From assembly GCA_025800245.1 (NCBI GenBank), contig JAOXSA010000397.1:1-32240 (forward strand): a stretch of DNA of 32,240 nucleotides. The letters run 5' to 3'. This DNA comes from Amphritea sp. GTDB taxonomy: Bacteria; Pseudomonadota; Gammaproteobacteria; Pseudomonadales; Balneatricaceae. The position numbers and the translations under genes were made by a program. Under the pieces are notes generated by a model. The model searched no databases and had not been told where the DNA came from. It saw only the letters and a program-made list of their open reading frames with translations. Shown piece by piece: positions 25,165 through 32,240 of the stretch. Numbering within the stretch: position 1 is the first letter of the stretch; the number at the start of each line of letters is the position of its first letter.

Positions 25165-25671
25165 CTACTCTTCCCTATATTCAATCCCGGTCACTTCATA
25201 CCAGATCTCTGAGCCATCCGGCCGGCGGATAAAGAACTCATCCCCGATCTGCTTTTTCAGTAGTTGTCTGGCCATGGGAGAGTCCATGCTGATATAGCCG
25301 TCGGTGTCACCGATTTCGTCGGGGCCGACGATGCGGTAGGTGCTTTCGTTGTCTTCTTCGTCCAGTACCGTGACCCAGGCGCCGAAGAAGACGGTAGTGC
25401 GGTCATCTGGCAGGCGATCAACAACGGTAAGTACATCCAGGCGTTTGGACAGATAGCGGACCCGTCGGTCGATTTCGCGCAGCTGTTTTTTGCCGTAGAT
25501 ATACTCGGCATTCTCTGAGCGGTCGCCCTGGGCAGCCGCTTCTTTGACCGCCTGTGTTACTTCGGGGCGCTTAACCTTCCACAAGTACTTCAGTTCATCG
25601 TCCAGTGCTTTCGCGCCAGCGGCGGTGATGTAGCGGGATTTTGGCGGGGCAGGTGGCCGGTAACGTCCCAT
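25165..25671 (-). CDS. greB: Transcription elongation factor GreB
   Basis: 168 aa. GreB enters the RNA polymerase secondary channel and stimulates cleavage of backtracked RNA. The N-terminal coiled coil (about 15-80) has the tip motif QGDRSENAEYIYGKKQLREID, with the acidic residues that hold the catalytic metal. The C-terminal FKBP-like domain includes GPDEIGDTDGYISMDSPMARQLL. An N-terminal extension MGRYRPPAPPKSRYI is common in GreB and separates it from GreA. ATG at 25671, with AAGGA about a dozen bases upstream lying within the first 13-bp repeat of the leader. Its transcript would run into hairpin element copy B. Confidence 0.95.
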   Translation of the reverse strand: MGRYRPPAPPKSRYITAAGAKALDDELKYLWKVKRPEVTQAVKEAAAQGDRSENAEYIYGKKQLREIDRRVRYLSKRLDVLTVVDRLPDDRTTVFFGAWVTVLDEEDNESTYRIVGPDEIGDTDGYISMDSPMARQLLKKQIGDEFFIRRPDGSEIWYEVTGIEYREE

Positions 25672-25680
25672 AAGTGAACA

Positions 25681-25758
25681 AAGTCCTTATAACAAGCTCT
25701 TATAAAAAGTTCTTATAAAAAGCGCTTAACAAAAGTGCTTATCAAAAGTGCTAAAGAA
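25681..25758. repeat. Six tandem 13-bp AT-rich direct repeats
   Basis: Units begin exactly every 13 bases at 25681, 25694, 25707, 25720, 25733 and 25746. They read AAGTCCTTATAAC, AAGCTCTTATAAA, AAGTTCTTATAAA, AAGCGCTTAACAA, AAGTGCTTATCAA and AAGTGCTAAAGAA. They fill the greB leader/promoter region and stop before the 25819 gene. Binding site array, DNA-unwinding element or slippage product are all possible. Confidence 0.85.
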
Positions 25759-25818
25759 AAACAGGCTGACGCCGAAACAGTATGGACTGTAATTGTAGGC
25801 AATAAGTCTTTTGAATTC

Positions 25819-26247
25819 ATGCAAATAGATCGGATAGAACAGCAGATTGAGACGTACACGTCGTCGTTGACCCAGGCGGTCCACGAAGGCCGTGGTGCGC
25901 AGTTCAGTATGCTGCTGAGTCTGATTCATAATGCCGAAGATCTGTCGCAGAAGCAGCCTCATGCCAATACTGCTGAATTCAAACTGCCTGAAACAGAAGG
26001 GCTGCAGTATCCGGATCCAGACGGGCTCTATACTGAAGAGATTGCCGGCCGCCTGAATAACTCAATCCGCCATGAAAATCTGGGTGATTATGCCTACGTG
26101 GTCAGCCATCTGGATAGTCAGGCCAACACCCCGGCTAATACGGAACTGAAGCAGGATTACTTTGCCCGGATCGGGCTGGCATCAGCCGGTAAGTTGATGC
26201 TGAGTGAGATTGAGAAGTCGCAGTTGCAGTTCAGTGCAACTGCCTGA
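25819..26247 (+). CDS. Hypothetical protein
   Basis: 142 aa, soluble and acidic, without signal peptide or membrane segment. It begins MQIDRIEQQIETYTSSLTQA, a likely helix, and contains LPETEGLQYPDPDGLYTEEI (about 55-74). I do not recognise the family. The frame is open from a GTG at 25735 inside the 13-bp repeats, but the ATG at 25819 is the first ATG and the sequence before it looks non-coding. The Shine-Dalgarno is weak, so the start is uncertain. It is divergent from greB and convergent with the 26269 gene. Confidence 0.6.
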   Translation: MQIDRIEQQIETYTSSLTQAVHEGRGAQFSMLLSLIHNAEDLSQKQPHANTAEFKLPETEGLQYPDPDGLYTEEIAGRLNNSIRHENLGDYAYVVSHLDSQANTPANTELKQDYFARIGLASAGKLMLSEIEKSQLQFSATA

Positions 26248-26268
26248 TATTGAGCTGATCAGTTCCGA

Positions 26269-26655
26269 TCAGCTGCGCCACTGAATCTTTTCCTGATGAC
26301 CGTTTTCCACTTTCCACCACTCATCCGGATCATCGCCAGTATTCCAGCCACTGGCGATACAGCGAATCTGGGTATCCATCTCTTTAGCCGCTTGTTCGGC
26401 ACAGTCCAGATCCTTGATCCACGGGGTTGAGTCGGAGTTGAACCAGACGCTGATCCAGGCTTTACCGTTGACCTTCTCATGGATCATGATCGGAATGTCC
26501 TGACCATTCATATTGCCGATATAGTGGTGTACCTGACCCTGGGCATAATCCAGCTGCAGAGGCTGGCACAGGCCGTTGAGCCAGTCGACAATCTGCTCTA
26601 CCGAGCGGTCTTTAACGTAGATCTCAATATCAGGGTGGCGTTGGTTATCGGTCAT
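26269..26655 (-). CDS. Hypothetical protein, conserved-looking
   Basis: 128 aa soluble protein rich in tryptophan and acidic residues (IVDWLNGLCQPL near 22-33, KAWISVWFNSDSTPWIKDLDCA near 65-86, DDPDEWWKVENG near 108-119). I recall similar unnamed proteins in gammaproteobacteria but no function. ATG at 26655 lies ten bases after the stop of the upstream small membrane protein, so it is probably the last gene of the dapE-rlmA unit. Confidence 0.65.
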   Translation of the reverse strand: MTDNQRHPDIEIYVKDRSVEQIVDWLNGLCQPLQLDYAQGQVHHYIGNMNGQDIPIMIHEKVNGKAWISVWFNSDSTPWIKDLDCAEQAAKEMDTQIRCIASGWNTGDDPDEWWKVENGHQEKIQWRS

Positions 26656-26665
26656 AATCGAACCG

Positions 26666-26962
26666 TCAGTCCTTGTCTTGCTGTGTATCGGTTAACAGAA
26701 AACGGAAAATCCGCAGAATGCTCAGGCTAATATAGCCGAAAGCGGTGATAATTACTCCGATAACCGCCAATATCAGTCCAGCCAGGGCGAACAGCTCCTG
26801 AGTCAGGCTGGAGCGAAACAGAAATTCCGTAATACCCAGGGTAAGAAAACCCACCAGAAACAGGCCGCCGCCAACCAGCATGATGCGGAAATTCTGCTGC
26901 ACATTGTCAGCTCTGCGGATCAGAAAGTCTCTCAGGCGGTAGCGTAAACGGCGGCTGTGCAC
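26666..26962 (-). CDS. Small two-helix inner membrane protein
   Basis: 98 aa. A basic N-terminus (SRRLRYRLRDFLIRR) precedes two hydrophobic helices at about 27-47 (IMLVGGGLFLVGFLTLGITEF) and 56-80 (LFALAGLILAVIGVIITAFGYISL). Both ends are probably cytoplasmic by the positive-inside rule. The family is not recognised. The start is GTG at 26962 with GGAG seven bases ahead, inside the end of rlmA; the gap to the rlmA stop is three bases, which supports cotranslation. Confidence 0.65.
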   Translation of the reverse strand: MHSRRLRYRLRDFLIRRADNVQQNFRIMLVGGGLFLVGFLTLGITEFLFRSSLTQELFALAGLILAVIGVIITAFGYISLSILRIFRFLLTDTQQDKD

Positions 26963-26965
26963 GAA

Positions 26966-27816
26966 TCAGCTCCGGGTAAAGCGCGCCAGATTGACGTCCA
27001 GCGTCAGCGTCAGTTGGTTCAGTTCGCTGATGCGTGCTTTAGCGGCAGGGTTGATGCGCCAGCCGTGGGGTGTCATTGCCAGCAGTTGCTGAATCTCCTG
27101 CTGATTCTGCAGGGTGAAGTCGTAATGCACGGTTTGCAGTTCAGTGGCTTCAAAGCCCTCTCCGAGCACACTGGCCGGATCGAAACCGGACTGACGGACT
27201 TCATCGTAGATCAGCTCCCGCAGTTGTAACAGGTGGCCTTCACCTGGATAAGCGACCAGCAGACTAGCACCGGGTTTCAGGGTGCGGCGGAACTCGTCTG
27301 GCATCAGGCGGCTGAACAGCACGGTGACCAGATCCAGCGACTGTTCTGCAACAGGCATGGCTGCGCCGGAGGCTACCATCCAGGTCAGTGCTTTGGTGCG
27401 ACTGCAGGCCGCCTTCACGGCGTGCTTGGATATATCCAGTCCGGCCAACTGCAGATCGTTGTGCTGTGCCAGCTGTTGCTGCATCAGGGCTGTGTAGTAG
27501 CCCTCACCGCAGCCCATATCCACCATCCGAGCGGTCTCGCCAGAAGAGGCGTCAGGCAGTAAATCAGCAACCGTTTTTGCAACCTGCTCAGCCAGCGGCT
27601 GGTAGTAGCCCAGTTCCAGAAATGCGCGACGGGCCTGCACCATTTCGGCGTTATCGCCCGGATCTTTGGAGCGTTTCTGGTTGGCTAGTAGCAGGTTCCA
27701 GTAGCCCTGACGGGCGGCATCATAGCTGTGATTGTTTGCGCAGCGCAGGTGCTTGTTGTCGCCCTCGAGGGGCGACTGGCAGACGGGGCAGAGTAGTTGA
27801 AACTGGCTCACGAGCA

Positions 27817-27817
<1 letters not shown>
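26966..27817 (-). CDS. rlmA: 23S rRNA (guanine-745-N1)-methyltransferase
   Basis: 283 aa. RlmA methylates G745 in helix 35 of 23S rRNA. The N-terminal zinc finger is visible as Cys10, Cys13, Cys26 and His30 (CPVC...RCANNH). It is followed by the family block KRSKDPGDNAEMVQARRAFL (about 49-68), which matches enterobacterial RlmA closely. The SAM-binding motif is VDMGCGEGYY (about 98-107). The ATG at 27817 shares its A with the TAA of dapE, so translation is probably coupled to dapE. Confidence 0.93.
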
Positions 27818-28986
<1,169 letters not shown>

Positions 28987-29011
28987 CTATCTGCGTTGCC
29001 GCTGCGGCGTT

Positions 29012-29070
29012 AAACGTTGGCTTAAAATGCTCATTTATCATCTATAAACTGCGCTTTTGCGCCAACGTTT
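29012..29070. repeat. Inverted repeat in the dapD-dapE spacer
   Basis: AAACGTTGGC (29012-29021) and GCCAACGTTT (29061-29070) form a perfect 10-bp stem with a 39-nt interior. A separate hairpin, GGATGCCACG/CGTGGCATCC, lies at 29133-29155 near the dapD stop but lacks a T-run on that strand. The spacer could be a dispersed repeat or an attenuating structure. Confidence 0.5.
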
Positions 29071-29179
29071 GCCTTGCATCGACCGCCTCGATTACGTTTC
29101 CCGTATCTCGGGGGTAATCGTTCTGTTGTATTGGATGCCACGGGCCGTGGCATCCGGGGGTATTGCTTAGGTTTACTAT

Positions 29180-30211
29180 TTAGTTGTGAGCGTGCAGCTC
29201 TTCGTTCAGTTCGATCGCAGACTTGTTAGTCTTCACTTCGATGCGACCGTTCTGAGAGTTACGACGGAACAGCAGATCCGGTTTACCCGCCAGTTCAGCA
29301 GCTTTGACAACACCGACTTCATTGTTCTGGTCGTCCAGCAGTGTCACTTTAGACCCTGCAGTCACATACAGACCCGCTTCAACAGTACAGCGATCACCCA
29401 GTGGCAGACCCAGACCGGCGTTAGCGCCCATCAGGCAGTTCTCGCCCACAGAGATCACTACGTTGTTACCGCCGGACAGAGTACCCATGGTGGAGCAACC
29501 GCCACCCAGGTCGGAACCATTGCCTACCACAACACCTGCAGAGATACGGCCTTCAACCATGCTCACGCCCATAGTACCGGCGTTGAAGTTGATGAAGCCT
29601 TCGTGCATTACCGTGGTGCCTTCGCCTACGTATGCGCCCAGACGGATACGGGAGGTTGCCGCCAGACGGGTACCTGCTGGTACAACGTAGTTAGCCATTT
29701 TAGGGAATTTATCCACAGAGTGAACGTCGATAATGCGACCCTGAGCGCGGGCTGCCAGCTGACGCTTAGGCAGGTCCGCCAGAGAGATTGCACCTTCGTT
29801 GGTCCAGGCAACGTTTGGCAGCTTGCCGAACATACCGTTCAGGTTCAGGCCGTGTGGCTTAACCAGACGGTGAGACAGCAGTGCCAGCTTCAGGTAAACC
29901 TCAGCGGTGGATTCAGGATCCGCATCCGCTTCCAGAATGGTCAGGTACATTGGCTGAGAGGTGCCTTTGCAGATCTCGATGATCTCGGCCTGATCTTCCG
30001 CATCAACAGACAGAAATGCGCCTTCCAGATCGGTCAGCTGAGCCGCAGACAGTTCGATCGCCTGGTTGCCACCGGTGTAACCGGCTTTCGCAGCGATAGC
30101 ATCGATCAGGGACTGAGCCGGATTCAGCAGTGGCTGGTTGTAATACACTTCCAGCAGTTCGCCGGCAGAAGACTTGGTTCCGATACCCAGACCCAGTGCA
30201 AAAGTACTCAT
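29180..30211 (-). CDS. dapD: Tetrahydrodipicolinate N-succinyltransferase
   Basis: 343 aa of the longer pseudomonad/actinobacterial-type DapD. It transfers succinyl from succinyl-CoA to tetrahydrodipicolinate. The central left-handed beta-helix hexapeptide region is clear from about 175 to 285 (IRLGAYVGEGTTVMHEGFINFNAG, then GVVVGNGSDLGGGCSTMGTL and GENCLMGANAGLGLPLGD). The C-terminal tail EVKTNKSAIELNEELHAHN is as in that group. ATG at 30211 follows GGAG eight bases upstream. It lies 29 bases after the yffB-like gene. Confidence 0.96.
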   Translation of the reverse strand: MSTFALGLGIGTKSSAGELLEVYYNQPLLNPAQSLIDAIAAKAGYTGGNQAIELSAAQLTDLEGAFLSVDAEDQAEIIEICKGTSQPMYLTILEADADPESTAEVYLKLALLSHRLVKPHGLNLNGMFGKLPNVAWTNEGAISLADLPKRQLAARAQGRIIDVHSVDKFPKMANYVVPAGTRLAATSRIRLGAYVGEGTTVMHEGFINFNAGTMGVSMVEGRISAGVVVGNGSDLGGGCSTMGTLSGGNNVVISVGENCLMGANAGLGLPLGDRCTVEAGLYVTAGSKVTLLDDQNNEVGVVKAAELAGKPDLLFRRNSQNGRIEVKTNKSAIELNEELHAHN

Positions 30212-30240
30212 GGTGTTAACTCCGTAAAATCGTCAGTAAT

Positions 30241-30585
30241 TCAGCTGAACAGCGCGCTGTAGTCGCTGTCTTTAAAACCTGTGTGCAGGGCTTCGCCGGT
30301 TGTCAGCACCGGACGCTTGATCAGCGTAGGTGTTGCCAGCATCTCGCGAATTGCAGAGGCTTCATCAATATTGTTTTTTACTTCATCACTCAGCTGACGC
30401 CAGCTGGTGCTGCGTTTATTCAGTAGTGCTTCCCAGCCCAGTGCTGCAACCCATTGCTCCAGTTGCGCCTGAGTCAGGCCATCTTTGCGAAAATCGTGGA
30501 AAGCAAACTCGACATTGTTATCGTTCAGCCAGCGCTGGGCTTTTTTAACCGTGTCGCAGTTTGGGATACCGTACAGTGTGGTCAT
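30241..30585 (-). CDS. yffB: ArsC/Spx-family protein, YffB-like
   Basis: 114 aa thioredoxin-fold protein. GIPNCDTVKKAQRWL (6-20) contains the single active-site Cys10, and IKRPVL (about 89-94) is the second family motif. The CxxC form of Spx is absent. In enterobacteria the gene beside dapE is yffB, and the gene order here is similar. The physiological role is not established; glutathione-dependent reductase activity has been suggested for the family. ATG at 30585. Confidence 0.88.
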   Translation of the reverse strand: MTTLYGIPNCDTVKKAQRWLNDNNVEFAFHDFRKDGLTQAQLEQWVAALGWEALLNKRSTSWRQLSDEVKNNIDEASAIREMLATPTLIKRPVLTTGEALHTGFKDSDYSALFS

Positions 30586-30620
30586 GCTCTGTTACCTTTC
30601 AGTTAAGCCTGCTTTTTTAA

Positions 30621-31832
30621 TTACAGGGATTCAACATAACGGCGGATACGCCACGCGGCTTCCACGCACTCATCCATAGTGGCAACCAGTGCCATACGTA
30701 CCCGGCCAGCGCCCGGCAGCTCACCGGTTTTGTCTTCGCGGGATACATAGCGACCCGGCAGTACGGTCACGTTCTGCTGCTCAAACAGGCCCTGAGCGAA
30801 CTTGTCGTCAGCAATCGGGGTGCCTGCCCACAGATAGAAGCTGGCATCTGGAAGTTTAACATCCATCACCGGTTCCAGAATTTCGATCACCGCCGCAAAC
30901 TTAGCGCGGTACTTGTCACGGTTTTCCAGAACGTGTGCTTCATCGTTCCAGGCTGCAATGCTGGCCAACTGCGTTGGCAGAGACATCGCGCAACCGTGGT
31001 AGGTGCGGTAGCTCAGGAACGGTTTGATCAGGTCTGCATCACCAGCCACGAAGCCAGAACGCAGACCCGGTAGGTTAGAACGCTTGGACAGGCTGTGGAA
31101 CACGATGCAGTTTTTATAATCGTTGCGACCCAGCTGGGCGCAGACTTCCAGCAGACCGACCGGTGGCTGCTCTTCGTCGAAGTAGATTTCGGAATAGCAC
31201 TCATCGGAGGCGACAATGAAATCATATTCATCAGACAGCGCGATCAGCTTCTTCAGCGTCTTGGCATCGGTGACTGCGCCGGTCGGGTTGCTCGGTGAGC
31301 ACAGGTACAGCAGCTGACAGCGTTGCCATACGTCAGCCGGTACCGCGTCAAAATCCGGCACGAAATTGTTATCAGCTACGCAGCTCAGGTAGTAAGGCTC
31401 TGCACCGGACAGGTACGCAGCGCCTTCATAGATCTGATAGAACGGGTTCGGCGAAACCACCAGAGGGCTGGCTTCGGTATCCGCAGTGCGACCAACCGCA
31501 GCCTGAGTGAAGGCGAAGATCGCTTCACGGGTACCGTTAACCGGCAGTACGTTGTTTTCACCGGTCAGTGTGCCCGCTTCCAGTTTAAAGCGGCGCGTGG
31601 CCCAGTCAGCAATGGTCTGGCGCAGTTCCGGCAGTCCGGACGTGGTCGGGTAGTTGGCCAGTTTATCCAGATTGCGGGTGAACTCATCCATCACAAATTC
31701 CGGTGATGGGTGTTTCGGTTCGCCAATGGACAGAGCAATATGCTCCAGTTCTGCCGGAGGGGTTACCTCGGCTTTCAGCTTCGCCAGTTTTTCAAACGGA
31801 TAGGGCTGCAGCTTCTGCAAATCTGGATTCAT
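30621..31832 (-). CDS. dapC: Succinyldiaminopimelate aminotransferase
   Basis: 403 aa fold-type I PLP aminotransferase that makes N-succinyl-diaminopimelate from N-succinyl-2-amino-6-ketopimelate and glutamate. SIGEPKHPSP (35-44), SPSNPTGAV (about 179-187), SDECYSEIYF (209-218) and the PLP-lysine block HSLSKRSNLPGLRSG (Lys250) are seen. Its place before dapD and dapE supports DapC rather than another aspartate-like aminotransferase. ATG at 31832 has AAGG seven bases before it. Confidence 0.95.
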   Translation of the reverse strand: MNPDLQKLQPYPFEKLAKLKAEVTPPAELEHIALSIGEPKHPSPEFVMDEFTRNLDKLANYPTTSGLPELRQTIADWATRRFKLEAGTLTGENNVLPVNGTREAIFAFTQAAVGRTADTEASPLVVSPNPFYQIYEGAAYLSGAEPYYLSCVADNNFVPDFDAVPADVWQRCQLLYLCSPSNPTGAVTDAKTLKKLIALSDEYDFIVASDECYSEIYFDEEQPPVGLLEVCAQLGRNDYKNCIVFHSLSKRSNLPGLRSGFVAGDADLIKPFLSYRTYHGCAMSLPTQLASIAAWNDEAHVLENRDKYRAKFAAVIEILEPVMDVKLPDASFYLWAGTPIADDKFAQGLFEQQNVTVLPGRYVSREDKTGELPGAGRVRMALVATMDECVEAAWRIRRYVESL

Positions 31833-31904
31833 GAAATAACCTTATTTTTTGCCCCGGTTTTCTCGTCAGGAATTGGGGCGCGCCGTTGTCTCAAAAGGAG
31901 CAAA

Positions 31905-31934
31905 ATTATACCCAAACGGCAGGTAGCAGGCCAA
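31905..31934 (-). promoter_or_regulatory. Probable sigma70 promoter of the dapC-yffB-dapD unit
   Basis: Minus strand -10 TATAAT (31905-31910), 18-base spacer and -35 TTGGCC (31929-31934). A start near 31898 would give a leader of about 66 nt before dapC. Confidence 0.6.
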
Positions 31935-32068
31935 TAATCATTGCGTTTTCTCACCTGATAGAAGGATTTCTTTGGGTGTACGGATAAATTATCTGAATGG
32001 CACTGAGCGCTTTGATTTCAGCCTGGGTAATTAGAGCAATCTGTTCCTTTTGGCCGGCAAAACATGAA

Positions 32069-32085
32069 TGGCATAAAGCGTGCTT
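32069..32085 (+). promoter_or_regulatory. Possible sigma54 promoter
   Basis: TGGCATAAAGCGTGCTT has the essential GG (32070-32071), ten bases, and GC (32082-32083). It matches TGGCAC in five of six bases. A start near 32095 would lead 60 bases into the gene at 32155. Confidence 0.45.
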
Positions 32086-32154
32086 ACTTATTGCAGAATA
32101 TTTCGGTAATGTTGCAACCTGAATGGAAGACGTTTCGCGTCAAAGGAATGAGTC

Positions 32155-32240
32155 ATGTTTTTAAAAGCGAACGAAGAGCGCTTTCTTTTTAATGTGCAGG
32201 GAAGCAGTGCTGACTTTTCGTTGGTCAGGCTGGTCGGTGC
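32155..32240 (+). CDS. Start of a gene, possibly VgrG-like (partial)
   Basis: Open to the window end, 28 codons beginning MFLKANEERFLFNVQGSSA. The pattern RFLFNVQG...FSLVRLVG resembles N-termini of VgrG/Rhs-type spike proteins of type VI secretion (RFxFxVxG...VVRFxG). AAAGGAA stands about nine bases before the ATG. The upstream sigma54-like site would fit type VI regulation. The evidence is thin because only the first residues are present. Confidence 0.4.
   Translation, partial: MFLKANEERFLFNVQGSSADFSLVRLVG

Noticed and set aside
24833-25297. 154-codon plus-strand frame with a SYQLPAT repeat
   Set aside because: The repeat is only the translated CCAGCTA heptamer, and the frame extends antisense into greB.
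29186-30262. Long plus-strand frame opposite dapD
   Set aside because: Shadow of dapD; rich in residues expected from reading its codons in reverse, with no family features.

Overview
The window looks like chromosome of a marine gammaproteobacterium, most likely an Oceanospirillales/Oceanospirillaceae-type organism. This is inferred from the pseudomonad-length FadB (715 aa), a SelD fused to an NADH-dehydrogenase-like domain, a periplasmic MsrAB, a DUF1329/DUF1302 pair, LuxS and a DapC-DapD-DapE lysine cluster. Species cannot be decided from sequence alone.

Layout. 1-1403 (+): end of an unknown gene, a DUF2889 protein and a crotonase. 1400-1987 (-): a PlsC-like acyltransferase. 2320-5756 (+): the fatty-acid oxidation operon fadB-fadA with a strong terminator. 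acpH follows so closely that its TTG start lies in the terminator T-run. 6348-9350 (-): a GIY-YIG-like coiled-coil protein, a small secreted protein and MsrAB. 9535-10227 (+): a PilZ/YcgR-like protein. 10228-12465 (-): the NDH-SelD fusion, whose stop codon abuts the PilZ stop.

12549-13650 has no protein gene. It holds four tandem units on the minus strand. Each has a sigma70-type promoter with a Fur box lying in the spacer, a structured RNA of about 175-190 nt, and a GC-rich hairpin followed by 7-8 U. Paired bases change together between the copies while one loop (UCUCACCUCACCG) does not change. This is read as a tandem family of four iron-responsive small RNAs, analogous in logic to PrrF/RyhB but not recognisably homologous. 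It is the best candidate here for an undescribed system.

14027-17407 (-): thiolase-like protein, CvfB-like S1 protein, luxS and a spermidine-synthase-like methyltransferase. 17621-17830 (+): a small Cys-rich zinc-finger-like protein. 17931-21207 (-): DUF1329 and DUF1302 envelope proteins, divergent from an AraC-type regulator (21494-22564, +). 22680-22943: tRNA-Ser(UGA), tRNA-Asn(GUU) and tRNA-Lys(UUU) behind one promoter. The 3' end of tRNA-Lys is repeated 179 bp downstream beyond a cassette of small hairpins.

23212-25152: a MATE-type transporter gene lies between two copies, in opposite orientation, of a hairpin element. Their linkers are conserved but their stems have diverged by compensatory changes; one copy carries an expanded heptamer repeat. 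greB follows, preceded by six exact-period 13-bp direct repeats.

25819-31832: a hypothetical gene (+), then a minus-strand cluster reading dapC, yffB-like, dapD, dapE, rlmA and two small genes. dapE and rlmA overlap by one base, and the succinylase branch of lysine/diaminopimelate synthesis is represented. 32155-32240 is the start of a gene that may be VgrG-like, behind a possible sigma54 promoter.
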